Assembly (NCBI GenBank): GCA_027943335.1
Contig: BSBK01000760.1
Span: 1,201,001 to 1,265,000 of the forward strand
DNA: 64,000 nucleotides
Direction: 5' to 3'
Origin: Chamaecyparis obtusa
Taxonomy: Eukaryota > Streptophyta > Pinopsida > Cupressales > Cupressaceae
Part shown: positions 24,649 through 36,817 of the stretch, in pieces
Numbering within the stretch: position 1 is the first letter of the stretch
Layout of the letters: each line of letters opens with the position of its first letter
Translations under genes and position numbers: made by a program
Notes under the pieces: generated by a model
Told to the model about the DNA's origin: nothing
The model's database searches: none
Seen by the model: the letters and a program-made list of their open reading frames with translations, nothing else

Positions 24649-25870
24649 TGTTAGGAATAGTCCCAAGAGATAACTAAGAGGGGGGGAGTGAATTCGTTAT
24701 CTACAAGATTCAATTCTTTATCCAATTAAGTACAAAAGAAAATTAAGCATAAACACAATATGATAACCCTTAACAAAACACCACAATTTTGGTTATAGGG
24801 AAGCCCAAATAGTTAAAAACCCTAGCGGGAATTACACCCACTATGAACTACACTAGAGTATAATGATCCCTATGAGAAGATCTTACAACACTGTTAGGAG
24901 TCTTTTATAATTAACCCTGTTATGGGTGAGGACACACTGTCTAGGAGCACACTGCTCAAAGGGGTGAAGGCTGTAACCTTCTATTTAACAGATACATACT
25001 ATATTAGGGTCTTGGTAAACTATGAGTTAGACCTACTATCTGGATCAGTTTCAATGAATATCATACAATTCCTTCTTAGTCACATAGACCTTCTACTGAT
25101 GGCTCAATACTTCACAGCTTCTGCTCTAGTCTTATCTTTCAACTATCTTTCATGCTTAGCGATCACAAATTGACCGACTATAAGTATCTTTCTCCAAATG
25201 ATACAATCAAGTCATCCAATTATAACTTCCTTGAAATCATATTAGAGAAACAATATAACTCTCCAACAACATTTCCAATGGCTATACTAAGCAGACAACA
25301 CAAATTAGGACTGCACAACTCCATATGGGTAGACGGATTGCTTCACACTATCAGCTCCACTAAATTAATTGATACTTTCTTCTCATATTGAAATAAACCA
25401 TGCACTCTTCTCCAAACATGAATCCAAACATGCATATCAAAATGATAGGTGCAACTACTACAACAATAAAAACAATGTCGACTCCATCAGATAAACTCAA
25501 GAAACTGTAATTGACTACTGAAAACTTCATAACTCAACCTGTACTACACATCTAACTCTATGTCCATGAACATAGCTTCACTAACATATCTAAAACATAA
25601 ATATAAATTTGCAAGGCTCCATTACAACCATACTACAAATAACATACAAAACTCTTCTTGGGACCTATCAAGAACACTACTGATACAAACAATTGTATTA
25701 CTGTCTTCACTCAGAATCAACCTTTGCATCTATGATATCATGTTGATAACATTACTAGGAACCATATGCTCAAAACTCTCTCCATTAGGCTTCCACACAC
25801 ACTTTTTACCATATGTTGTCATTAATGACAAACATACAATCAACACTGGCTTGTTGGAAAATCTCTAACA
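24649..25870 (-). repeat. D2 3' LTR
   Basis: 1222 bp, TGTTAGG...TCTAACA. Its right part matches the D1 LTR fragments (1-154, 8515-8575). It includes the C-rich-loop hairpin near its left end (24669-24701; stem gataacta/ttcgttatc with one mismatch). Confidence 0.88.
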
Positions 25871-26232
25871 ATCTCCCCCTTTGGCATTGATGGCAACATA
25901 TGGAATGAAAAAAACCACCAATCCAAATTTAAAATTATTTTATAACATTCTCCATTTCCTCAAAAAAACTCCTCAAAGGATGAATCCTCCATCTACTATT
26001 GAATGCTCTAAATATTTGCTGCTATATCCTCTTACTATTTTGTTTCTTCTTGCTAAATACGCACTCCCCCTTTCTAGAATAAAACAACTATTTTGTTTTT
26101 CATGACTATATACTACTCCCCCTTTGACATAAATGGAAAAGGGCACCAAAAAAAATAAGCACCAGTACTACTCCTAAAGTAGAGCAGTCAACAATTCATC
26201 AATCACTAAGGACTGATGCACTCCTGCAAACT
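25871..26232 (-). other. D2 polypurine tract and 3' untranslated segment
   Basis: 'atctccccctttggc' at 25871-25885 beside the LTR is the polypurine tract on the coding strand; the second copy of the motif is at 26117-26136. No coding sequence up to the pol stop at 26233. Confidence 0.8.
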
Positions 26233-27660
26233 CTAATCAGATTCAGGGAAGGGAATTACTCCAAGCTTCTCCCTAAGATACTCAAATATATTATTTGATA
26301 AAGGCTTTGTAAAAATATATGCTAGCTATTCTTTTGTACTCATATAGTCCAAATTTACTTCTTTCTCTACCACTTTCTCTCTTAGGAAGTGATATTTTAT
26401 CTTAATGTGTTTTGTCTTTGCATGCATGATAGGGTTCTTTGACATATTGATAGTGCTAGTGTTATCACAATGAATAACAATAGGATAATCAATATGAATT
26501 CCAAAATCCTTTATCATCTACTAGATCCACACAATTGTAGAAAAATTTAATGCTTCTACTACATACTCTACTTCTATTGTTGATAGAGAAATACAATTTT
26601 TCTTCTTACTTGTCTAAGTAACAAGTCTATCTCCAAGAAATACTGCTCATCCTAAGGTACTCACATCCTACCCAATCTGCATCTGTATATATATGAAGGT
26701 TTACATTCTCCAAATTAGGATACCATAAACCATAGTCTATAGTGCTTTTCAAATATCTGAATATCCTCTTTACTGCCATAAGATGACTTTGTTTAGGATC
26801 TGCTGCAAATCTTCCAAAAATACTAACTACATTAGAAATATCAGGTCTAGATTGAGTAAGATAGATTAGTTTACCAATCATAGACTTATACAAGGTCATG
26901 TCTACTACTGCTAAATTATATTCCTTTGAAAGCTTGCATCCTATTATCATAGGGGTACTTACTGGCTTGCAATCATCCATCTTGAACTTCTTCAATATCT
27001 CTTTCACATACTTAGACTAATTAATGAAAATACCTTTGTCTGTCTGTTGCACATTCAGTCCCAAAAAGTACTTGATATGTGCAATTATACTCATTTTGAA
27101 TTCACTCTACATCTCTTTAGAAAATTCAACACTAATCTTGTCATTACCACAAAAAATAATGTCATCAACAAATATAGCAACTAACAATATTCCATCAGGT
27201 GTTTCTCTTATGAATAAATTACAATCTGTTGCTCCTTTCTACAATCCAATATTTGTCAAGTATCCATCAAGTCTTTCATACCATGCTCTAGGGGATTTCT
27301 TAAGTCCATAGAGGGATTTATTCAATCTGTATACCATATCAGGTATGTCTGAGAAGGTAAATCCTTCAGGCTACTCTATGTAAACTTCTTCCTTCAACTT
27401 CTATTTAGGAATGTTGACTTGACATCCATCTGATATACTTTAAAGTTTTTGAATGTAGCATAGGCTAGAAAAAAATTTATGGCTTCCAATATGCTTACAG
27501 GGAAAAATGTATCAGAATAATAAATTCCTTCTCTTTGCGCATATCCTTTACATACTAGTATTGCTTTGTTTCTTACTACTATTCCATCTTCATTCATCTT
27601 ATTTCTAAATATCCACTTGGTTCTAATCACATTCTTATCACTAGGCCTAGGGACTAGTTC
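26233..27660 (-). pseudogene. D2 Copia RNase H and reverse transcriptase
   Basis: Same order and motifs as D1: RT 'TKWIFRNKMNEDG' (27630), 'LVCKGYAQREGIYY', '[11 protein letters not shown]', intact catalytic FVDD (about 27161-27172), 'MDDCKPVSTPMI' (27007 onward), 'PDISNVV', RNase H 'DADWVG', 'HCDNTSTINMSKNP'. Stops and a deletion near 26655 break it. It ends at the H insertion, whose TSD 'ccatg' occupies 27661-27665. Confidence 0.9.
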
Positions 27661-27665
27661 CCATG

Positions 27666-29197
27666 TGTATCAACTTAAAATGGAAGCACTTCCATGTTAA
27701 GAACATTTATCCCTTTGAGTAAGTGGTATGGGGTCATGTCAAGTGCCTTGATTGGGTCTTTGCATGGATCTAGTAGTTTCCCCCTTGTTTTTCTTCTCTC
27801 TCCCTGTTTCCAGCCTCTTTATGAAAGACTTTCTTTGAGAAATTGGAGACTTTGAATTTTTGGATCAAGGATGAATTGAAGGGTCAGGGATGACCTAGAA
27901 CCTAACCTAGGTCAATGTCAACCTTGAATCTAACCTAGGGTAGAGTCAATCTCATCCTTGACCCCATGTCTAAATTTTAGTTTCTGGAAGTTTCAGGATG
28001 TTGGGTTTTAGAAAGTTTTATTTTCTCGCTTCTAGGTCGGTTGTTTCAGATTTTAGAATGGTAAACCCTTAAATTACATTTAATCAAGGTCCATTTATAG
28101 GGGTTAATATTAATTAGGATTTAATTATCCAATGTCAGCCTCTCTAAAATTTTCTTCCCTAGATCAATATAAAAGTAAGCCTTCCTCTCTCATTTTCTCC
28201 ATTTGATTTTCATATCCATTATCAAGCAATCCGATTTTCATAAGCATCCACCATCAAGTTTTGCAATCTCATCTCAAGAAAGATCAAGCAAGCATTACAT
28301 CAAGAATTTTTAAGGAAGCATTCAAGTCCTCTTCTCCATTCAAGTTCTCCATTGAAGATCAATGATTTAAGCATTCAAGCCTTTGAAGGGATTTGGTTCA
28401 AGCATTCAAGATTCATCATTCAAAACCCTAGATCTAGCCATCATGGTGGTGTGATATTCCTTCAAGATCCTTTGTTCATCTTAAAGATCCATTCATTATT
28501 CCCTCAAGGTGGATTCCAAGCATACAATCATGGAGGTTTTGATTTACATTTGTTAATGTTATGTTCAAGCTTTCATATTAATATACTTGTTTACATTTCA
28601 AATAAAATTGCATATCTATTGAATTTCATAGCTTCGTTGTTAGATCTACTTCTACTACTTGCTAGAATTCCTTATTTCAATTCAATTATTAAGGTTGAAT
28701 CCAAACCAGGGTTTGACCAAGGAAAACCCCTCATCCAAAAAACAAAACCAATTTTCCCGTAGGTACAGGTACATGACAATGTATTGAAGTGCAGATCTGG
28801 ATACCCTTTTCAGTGAACTTCTAGGATTCACGAACAAAATTTCTATCATAACTGTTTCACGTCAAGGACAAACTTTAGTGGGGGGTAAGATTGTGCCATG
28901 CTATCTGGGTCAAAGTTGACTTGACCTCAAAAGGATAAAATTTTTCTAGGTTTTCTCTATCTTAGCATTTCTACTCTGAAGCAGGTTGTAAAATTTCTCG
29001 AAACTATGCACAGACATTAGAAAAAAATGATTTCTTCATCAGCCTTCTTTTGAGATAAGTATTTCTATTTTATCTAGTTTATATGTCCATAACATTTTCC
29101 ATCACACACCCCTCCACTACATTTTAATCTATTATCATATCTTCATATCCATACTCAATCTCTATGAATAGTGGTGAATCCTATTTACCTCTATTCA
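27666..29197 (+). repeat. H 5' LTR
   Basis: 1532 bp. TATA-like 'tataaaag' at 28168-28175, followed by pyrimidine-rich 'ccttcctctct', a likely transcription start region; the same arrangement occurs in the 3' LTR. The open stretch 28352-28762 lies downstream of the putative start but recurs truncated in the other LTR and shows no domain. Confidence 0.88.
28168..28175 (+). promoter_or_regulatory. TATA-like box in H 5' LTR
   Basis: 'tataaaag', conserved as 'tataaaaag' at 39726-39734 in the other LTR; the right place and orientation for the element promoter. Confidence 0.55.
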
Positions 29198-29370
29198 TTT
29201 TGGTGAACCTGACAAACTTACCCCTTTCTTTTGTGGAATTAGATGCCCTATTGTGTTAGATCTTCCTTTGTATTCCCTTGTGTGTTCACCTTCATATATT
29301 CATTTTGGTGAACCTAAAAAGCTTACCCCTTTTCTTTTGTGGATTTAGATGCCCTATTGTGTTAGATTCG
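29198..29370 (+). other. H primer-site region, partially duplicated leader
   Basis: Directly after the LTR end the sequence 'ttttggtgaacctgac' is the likely PBS position (TGG... core). About 70 bp from 'tattcattttggtgaacct' through 'gccctattgtgttagat' are repeated once, at about 29192-29264 and 29297-29369, with few changes. The second copy also carries the LTR-end-like 'tattca', as if LTR end plus PBS had been duplicated. Confidence 0.5.
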
Positions 29371-29488
29371 TGGTTTAATCTCTTCTTGCATTAAGATTAG
29401 ATTTATTTTATTCTCTTGCATTTTAAACTCAAAAATATAAAAAAATCTATATATTCAATAAAATACAAAAACATTTCTTGCATTTCAT

Positions 29489-30519
29489 TTGAAGATTCTT
29501 AAGATGCTTTGGTGTGTGGTCATGTTCTTTATTACCCTTCTTTTAGCATCTCTTTACCATACCTATGATGTTTATGAGAGTATCATTCACTTCATTATGT
29601 TGATGATCCTTCATTTTTCTCTCACCTATGATTTTGTGAAATTGACCGATACTAATCTTCCTACATTCAAAACTTTCATTAAAGGTTCATGTGGTAGAAT
29701 TATTATCCTCTTGGATTATGTGAAGAATTTGGTAGATGATACACCATCTCCTAATCTTCCTAATCCTATTATTCCTAATTTGATTCCTAATCTTCCTATT
29801 CCTAATCTAATATTGAATTCTCCATCTGTTCATCCTCATCCTTCCCATACTTATGATGGGATTCAAACTATAGTTTAGGATGCAGATGTGCAAGATTTCT
29901 TTGATTTACCTTCTCCTCTGATTCATGATGATATTAAAGGAAAGGGTAAAGAAACTTCTTCAAAACCTATTATTCCACCTTATACAACCTTTACTCATGA
30001 ACATGATAAAAAATCACCTCCTGTAGAAGCTTTACATGATATGTACATTATAGGATATAATATGATAAATAAACAAGATTATAGAGATTTAGGGCTTAGA
30101 GTTAATGAGCATGGTATCAAGTATCTGGTTCATATACCCCCTAAACATGATTTACATGGTGTTGGATGTTCTCAATCCCAAGTCAAGGTAGGTGATGTTG
30201 ATCATCATCCTCCTCTTCATATGCTTCTCCCTATCCCTTAAATAGATAATCCTATTACTAGTCAAGATGTAGGTAAGAAGGTGTATGTTCAATTAATGAA
30301 TTCCAAAAAAAAATCTTTAAACCTATACTGAAAGATGTTTTATCCAAATAAAAATGTCATTTTCATTATAGTAATACACATTTACTTGCTGATTGTAAGC
30401 ATTTCAAGTTATATGTTAGAGAAAAAGATTATTTAGGAATTATATCTCACACTTGTGTAGTTTTACAATTCCTTCATAATTTTGATATAGGGGATTCCCC
30501 TCATTTTGATATAATATAG
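29489..30519 (+). pseudogene. H gag-like remnant
   Basis: 29489-30241 is one frame broken by a single TAG (29876-29878). It has a repetitive 'NPIIPNLIPNLPIPNLILN' stretch and 'LRVNEHGIKYLVHIPPKH'. After a frameshift near 30310 the sequence 'CHFHYSNTHLLADC' (30355-30396) resembles the C-x2-H-x4-H-x4-C knuckle variant of some plant Gypsy gags, and the frame then ends at 30519. No capsid domain can be recognised with confidence, and the N-terminal hydrophobic stretch may not be genuine coding. Confidence 0.45.
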
Positions 30520-30649
30520 ATTTCATCTCCTCTTGTCTTTGGACTAGGGGACAAGAGGTTTATTTCCATCCTATCTCCTAGGATCCATTAGGATTTTTAT
30601 TGGGCTTAATTGTTATTCTTTCTCTCTTATCTCTCTATGGTTTTGTATT

Positions 30650-31671
30650 TGTTAGAAATAGGAAATACTGAGAGGGGGGGGGGTGAATCAGTATTTCACA
30701 AACTTTTTCTTTGGCCCACTTATGGATATAATAGATTACTTTAGTGCATACAAATATTATCAAGTTGATTAACATACATAGCAGTAAATAGAAAGAACTC
30801 ATAACACATGATATGTTCTCGAGGAAACCCTGGCCAAGGGAAAACCTCAGTGGGGATGGTACCTACAAAGATCACTAATAAAAAGTATCTTGTTAGGGAT
30901 ATTGGACCCCGTTAAGACTCAATTTACAATATATAGTAGATCTATCTTGGTTAAAGGACTTTAGGCCTTGTTAGAAGCCTTAACCTTGTTAGGAGTTAGA
31001 TTACAAAACCTGATCACCAGCTGAGCTCACTACCCAAACAGGTAATAAAAAATGTTTCTAACTATAGTATGGTACTACTTACAACTTCACATCAATAGCC
31101 TTTGCTGCTATCACAATATACAACTATCACAAGTTATCCTTTTCTTTCTTTTTTTACTCATCACACACTTTTTCATTACATTTCAAGTATGCCTAATATA
31201 TGAGTTATTAGAGCTAATAATATTATATGGTTGGCTTCCAAAATCTTTATCCAAGAGAAAACATCTAGGATGTCATCCCTGCATAATGCCAAGTCATTAT
31301 TTTGACAAGAAAAAATAATCCCTTACCTCTTTCGCTAATACTATCTCTAAAACTGTTTTGTCTGCAAAAAACTATCTTCGGTAAACTTCAAATAACTTCA
31401 TCCGTACTGCTCCAAAATTTATGTGAACTGAGATGGGGTATCTTCATACTCTATAGAAGCTTTAGTTAACTATGAAAACAAAAATATTTCTCTAGTGGAC
31501 GTCGCCAACTAAATCTTCATCGGGTGCTCTGTTAGGATCACTGTATCCATACTTAGACAATTTCTTCCTTCAACTTGCCATACTTGCATTCCAGATTTTG
31601 CACTCTCAATAGAGATCATATGTTTCCATAATGACAACATCTATGCATCCACATTAGCCAAATTGCCAACA
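30650..31671 (-). repeat. A 3' LTR
   Basis: 1022 bp; on the plus strand TGTTAGAAATAGG...TTGCCAACA. Contains the U5 hairpin at 30663-30696 (9-bp perfect stem aaatactga/tcagtattt around a 16-base G-rich loop, C-rich in the RNA). The weak ORF 31052-31318 recurs in all A/B LTRs because they are copies, and is not a gene. Confidence 0.92.
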
Positions 31672-31925
31672 ATCTCCCCCTTTGTCATTGGTGGCAACAT
31701 ATGGGAAAATTGGCTAAGTGTTCAAACAAAACTTCAAAGTATTTACACAAAATTGTGGCCAAATGTTATACAACACATACAATATTATAATCCATAGAAT
31801 AGCTCCCCCTATGAGTATCCTTCCTCAACATATTTTAAATTTTCTGCTATCTCTCCCCCTTTGACAACAATGACAAAGATAGGGTGTACAAAAATTTCAA
31901 AAAAAACTTGATACCTTGTTATCAG
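31672..31925 (-). other. A polypurine tract and 3' untranslated segment
   Basis: 'atctcccccttt' at 31672-31683 is the polypurine tract on the coding strand. Two further C5 motifs follow: 'ctccccctatgag' (about 31803) and 'tccccctttgacaacaatg' (31854-31872). The ORF2 stop is at 31926. Confidence 0.8.
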
Positions 31926-34900
31926 CTATTGCAAAGCCAGTAGGTTTGCAACACAGTTGCCAAAATCTGACTTCCATGATTCAAAATATTTCTCCCATAT
32001 CTTCCTAATGGATTCAGTAACATTGAGTAGAGTACTCAATCCGTATGCTGCTGTCTGACAAGCTTGCAGGGAATTAAAGTTGAACTTCTGAAAACATGTC
32101 TTTGCTGAAAGACACTACTTAATTTGGTCTTCAACAATTGAGGTCTTGATTGAGATATGCTCTCTCAAGATGTTAATCCTGATCATCTCTCTATTCTTCT
32201 CCTCTACTAACATTTTGATTTCATCATTTAACTTCCTTATGTTCTTCTCTACGAAACTTATCTTTACATTTGGGCTTGTCAAGGTGTTTGTTTCAACTGT
32301 AATTGCATCAATCTTCTCTCTGATCTTCTTATCTTCTTCAGCTATTAGGATTTCTAATTTTGTGCATTGTATATACAAACTCTTTCTAGTCTCAAAATTT
32401 TTCCTCAAATTCTTTATGCATACATCCAAATTACCAATATCATTTTGAATATTTACACTTAAATTTTGTTGCATTTCTGCTTCAAAGGCTTCCTGAACTT
32501 TTATTCTAGCAATATCCTTTAAGTTAGAAAATTCAGACTCAAAAGAGTTTATTACTATTTTAGCTTTCTCAAGTGGATCTGATTCAAATACCTTAGTGCT
32601 GATCACACTCTCAAGTTTCTCTATCCAAACTCTAACTTTTCCTTCAAGGTCCTTCACCTTCTTATTCTTTCCAATAATTTTATTAAGAGATGTGATGAAC
32701 TCAAGCCGATCATCATCTTCAACCTCTTTTCCAAGGTCTTCAAAAATTGAACCAATTTGTCTCTTGTTACTATCAGGTGCACTAGGGGTAGTGACCTCTG
32801 TCAAAATTTGTTTACCTTTAACTATCTACTCTGCTAGAACTGATTCTCATATAGCTGGTGCTTCCACTGCCTCTGTATCCTTTTCTAATTTTGTAATCTT
32901 CTCTTTCTCTTCTTAAGCCAAATTATCAACAATGTTTCCTAGATCATGAAATACTACATCATCTGACTCTAGTGTCACTTTGGTTCCTTCAAAGTCCATT
33001 GATTCTTTGCCAATATTGATATGTGAAGAAGATGGGACTTCTTCAATACCAACTTCCTCTACATGCAGTTCCTCTAATTGCTTCTACTAAGGATCTGATT
33101 CAACATGCTTTCCTGCAACTATATCTGCAAGAACTTGCATTATTGCTTGCTCAGTCTCTTTCTATACTTCCTCCTTTTTGCCTCCCATTATAAGGATTAT
33201 TCTTCTCTTAGTTCTCAATAAAGTTCCAAGAGGCTTCAAGAATCTCTTCAAATGATCTTCATCCTCAACTTCATAGAACTGTCTGATTACATGTTCTCTC
33301 ATCTTTATGTCCTCTTGTTGTGCTCTTTGTTTTCTATTCACAAGTCTATTATACAAATCTTCTGGGATCTTACCCTGAATAGTGCTAAGTTTCTTATTTG
33401 TCAAAATCATATGTGTAATCATTGCATTTTCAAAATTCAATCTGTCAAATGATCCATATAGATCATAGAATTTATTTATCTTAGTGAAGTCTCCATGCTT
33501 CAATATATCTTCATTAACTCTTTCAATTCTTGGTTCCCAAGTTTTGTTCTTGATTGAAACTTCATCATCATCTTTAATTTCTACTACTTTTCTAGGTACA
33601 GGTGGTACAATCACTTTCTATCTCTTGCCAGGTCCTGTTGCACTCACTTTTACTCTTTTGCTAGAAATAGGAGAAAAAGATTTATCTCCTTCTTCTTTTT
33701 CAGGTACTTCAACTTTTACCTTTACTGCAATAGGATCAACAGGGTTTGCACTAGATGCCATAGGTGGAATTACATGATTTTCACTTTGCTTGAAGGCTTC
33801 TGCAGTCTTCTTAGCTATGTCAAACTCATGACTTGACATACTAGATTCTTTCAGTATTTTCCTCGTAGTAGATTCAACTCTCCTACTAGATTGATTCTTT
33901 TCTTTCAAACTTATTGTAGAGTTGAAATTCTCTTCATAGGTTCCAAACCTATTTGCATGACCATCCAACTCACACTTTAACAGTCTATTCACATATCCTA
34001 CTATTTTTGCTTCAGATACTTCATAGCCAAGAGGGTCTATGAATTGCATTATAGGCTCAACTACTTCAATGTAGGGGAAATTAGTGTATGTCATAAAACA
34101 AATGTCATCTTTATGCTTTTCAACTAAGGATTGAGGAATCCTTGATTTGTTCTTAACAATATTCTGAAAAGTCTTCAATACAAGCTTCACACTTTCATTG
34201 ACTTTATCAAAAAGGTGCTTCATGTAGACTGAGTTTATTCTTTCCATTGTGTTCACATTGTCACTCCAATTAGCTGTGTAAGGAAATCTTCTCAAAATAT
34301 GGAAAAACATATAGGTTATTAGAGATGAAAACCTAAACTATGTGTACTTAGCCTTCTTAATCTTTTCTAAGTTCTCAAATAATTGAATTTTCAAAATTTC
34401 ACATAGGTCTACTTGCTTCTTCTCAATACACATAAGATAAGCTATATGAACCATTCCTATAGCCATGTCATCTTCCCTTGAACTACCACATAATTTAGTT
34501 GTTAGGATCTTGCAAAGGTACCTAACACCATCTTGCTTAATCTTACTTATCGCAATTCCTCTACCATTATAACTAGATCCAGTGTTGTCTAAAAAAATCT
34601 TTCTCATGTTCTTTTCATTCAGTGGAATCTCTCCAACTTTTGATAATCCAATAACATCATGAATTAGGTTGGCAGTTATATCAATAACTCTATCCTCCAT
34701 CCAGAATTTCCCATTGTGGATTCTACTTAAAATGATCTTGGTACATTCCTCATCATTAAATTCATACTTCATAGAATAATTGATAATTTCATTGTTCTCT
34801 AGGTGCCCATAAGCTGGTTTAACTGACATGTCTTGATTATACAATTTCCTATAATCATCACTAAAATCTGCATCTCCCAAAGTTTCAAACTTGCAACCTA

Positions 34901-35048
34901 AATATCCTTTAACATTCTCAATGTGTAATACTCTGTCTGGTACAAATGATAGTGCTAGTCTGTCATTAATTTCAGCTGGTTCTACTGGTTCTTTCTTAAT
35001 CTTAGGTCTATTCTTATCCTTAACATTATGAACCATAGAAATATACAT
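31926..35048 (-). pseudogene. A ORF2: large unknown protein, helical N-domain, basic linker, coiled-coil C-terminus
   Basis: A single frame of 1041 codons from ATG 35048 (in-frame stop upstream; same start in B) to TAG 31926-31928 (same stop in B), interrupted only by scattered stops, mostly TAG. The N-terminal about 240 residues include 'VKGYLGCKFETLGDADFSDD', 'NGKFWMEDRVIDITANLIHD' and 'VRYLCKILTTKLCGSS', a layout like plant mobile/'putative plant transposon' domains. A middle helical part follows ('MERINSVYMKHLFDKVNES'), then an acidic and basic linker with 'SSKRVKVSATGPGKR' (possible NLS), then about 230 residues of Lys/Glu-rich coiled coil. No enzyme motif recognised. Function unknown; structural or nucleic-acid-associated roles are guesses. 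Confidence 0.75.
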
Positions 35049-35474
35049 CTTATCAACTGATTAAAGATCAAAAAATACCTCAACTTTGCAAATCTAGGTT
35101 TTTGGTATGATCGTCGCTGCAAACTGCTTCCAAACTTCTTCAAATCATCCTCAACTCACTTTTTCTTCTTTCAAATCTCTTTTCAATCACTTTTTAATCA
35201 TAATAGCTTTGATTTTGACCTTATAACACTTCACATTAACTCAATCTGACATCATATTCATTCACTTTGCTGCTAAAACCTCAAAAAGCTGATTCTGCAA
35301 ACCTGCAACCATAAAACTTTTTGCGACCTCACAAAACATGATATTTTCTTTTGTGCACTTAACCATAGCATTAGTACAACATAAAAAACCTATATCTAAC
35401 TGTACAAAACTTAACTCATTCAAATTCCTAATCTACACTAATCCTAAGTCCTAAACTACAAAAACTTACATAAT
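35049..35474. other. A spacer between gag and ORF2
   Basis: About 430 bp without coding signal in either copy. B lacks roughly 120 bp at the gag-proximal side. It may hold a leader or splice/translation signal for ORF2, but I see no defined motif. Confidence 0.5.
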
Positions 35475-36746
35475 TTAAGTACTTAAAGAAGGGTCAGGTA
35501 AAGATTCATCCTTACCATTAGTTACATTACCTTCCTGACTACTTTTAGTGCTGAATTTACCTCCTTGATCTATGCCTTTATCAAATTTTACTTCATCTTT
35601 ATTGCTACAACAACCTTTCTCTTTGTTTCCTACATTTTAATTCCTTCTTGCATTGTTCCTAGGGTTAGGGTTATGATGATAACCTCCATTGTTCATTATG
35701 CAAACTCTTGTTGAGTGTCCAAACTTGTTGCATATCTGACAAATGATTCCATTGTTTCCAAATCTCTATCCTTGCTGGTTAATTTGTGACTTGCAATTTC
35801 TAGCAATATGTCCTACTTTGTTGCATCTAAAACATACTACCACTTTTCTTTGATTCATTTCTTCAATAGATTTCTTATCTGCATTGTTAGTATTCCCAAT
35901 CATTCTATCATAATTATTCAAAATTATTTTAGGTCTTCTACATTTTTTAGCTCTGTGTCCAAAACTATGACAATTATAACAATGTCCATTAAGAGGTTTA
36001 AATTGCTTACCTGTGCAATCTCTCTTCATGTGCCCAATAGTATTACAAGAAAAACATCTACCTTTGAATTCTCTTTGCATACCTTTAGATGATTCTTCCT
36101 ATTTTGATTCTTCTTTCTCTCTAGGTGGTTCTTCTTTAGGTGGATCTTCCAATGTGTTCTCATCTAGCTTCATTTCCTCCACACTTTCAGATGTCTTCAG
36201 ATCTGGCTTCTTACTTTCATGGTTTGTTCTAAACATACTAAATCCAAGTCCAGTCCTATCAAAGAATGGTTCTTCAAAAGAAATTTGTTTTTCAGTCTTA
36301 TCACTATTTGAATATAGCCTTTCAAGTTGTTTAGATTGAGTTAGTTCACCTTTCACAATTTTATTATACTTCTCAAGTTCCACATACTGCACTTTTACTT
36401 TTTCAGATTCGGATGTTTCCTTTTCAAGTCTTGATCTCAGATCTTCATTCTCAATTTTCAATTTTTCATTATCAGATCTCAAATTTCCATGTTTCATACT
36501 AAGCTTCAGATTTACTATCTTCAGCTCATTCTTAAGGATCTCATTTTCTTTTTCTAGTTCATCATAATCTTCAATAAGCATAACAGATTTCTTTTCAGAT
36601 TTCAAATCTTCAATCTTACCTTTTAATTTGTCAATAGCATTCTTGGCATCTTCATATTTTCTTCTTAAGGAGTTTCTTTCATCAGTAAGCATATCAATCT
36701 ATTCAAGAGCTTCTTCAAGATTCTTCTGAAGTTGATCCATATCCAT
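35475..36746 (-). pseudogene. A gag: coiled coil followed by four CCHC zinc knuckles
   Basis: A 424-codon frame, ATG at 36746 just after the PBS, stop TAA at 35475-35477. Residues about 1-150 are a heptad-like Lys/Glu/Leu coiled coil ('ENEILKNELKIVNLKLSM'); an acidic Pro/Glu region follows. Then four knuckles: CFSCNTIGHMKRDC, CYNCHSFGHRAKKC, CFRCNKVGHIARNC and CQICNKFGHSTRVC. The usual Copia gag capsid (UBN2-type) domain is absent. In-frame stops: TAG 36699-36701 (CAG in B), TAG between coil and knuckles (shared with B), TAG before knuckle 4 (a Gln codon in B) and TAA after it. Likely an RNA-binding nucleocapsid-like protein. Confidence 0.82.
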
Positions 36747-36803
36747 AGAGATCTTACTCAAGCTGCTAAGCTTTCCTTGATTGTTCCTTCTTTGAATAAC
36801 TGT

Positions 36804-36815
36804 GCTCTGATACCA
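36804..36815 (-). other. A primer binding site
   Basis: Minus strand TGGTATCAGAGC, two bases inside the 5' LTR, the common plant Copia site matching the 3' end of initiator methionine tRNA. Confidence 0.92.
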
Positions 36816-36817
36816 AT

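Noticed and set aside
24649..25870. Tandem D1-D2 array sharing one LTR
   Set aside because: D1 gag N-terminus and PBS are absent at the junction, while the LTR terminus is intact, so insertion of D2 into D1 gag explains it better.
28352..28762. 136-codon open frame in the H 5' LTR
   Set aside because: It lies in the LTR, is only partly open in the other LTR, and shows no domain or composition typical of a protein.
44..30241. Possible host genes
   Set aside because: Every coding stretch with recognisable character is inside a bounded mobile element. No exon-like pieces of a cellular gene were seen.
30672..30687. G-runs at LTR ends as G-quadruplexes
   Set aside because: A single uninterrupted G run lies in each LTR, without four separate G-tracts; the paired arms around it fit a hairpin better.
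32146..32916. Plus-strand open frames opposite A ORF2, and similar ones opposite A/B gag (35808-36339, 52887-53436)
   Set aside because: Hydrophobic Ser/Phe-rich translations are the typical complement of Lys/Glu-rich coiled-coil genes. The minus frame carries zinc knuckles and conserved start/stop, so the plus frames are shadows.
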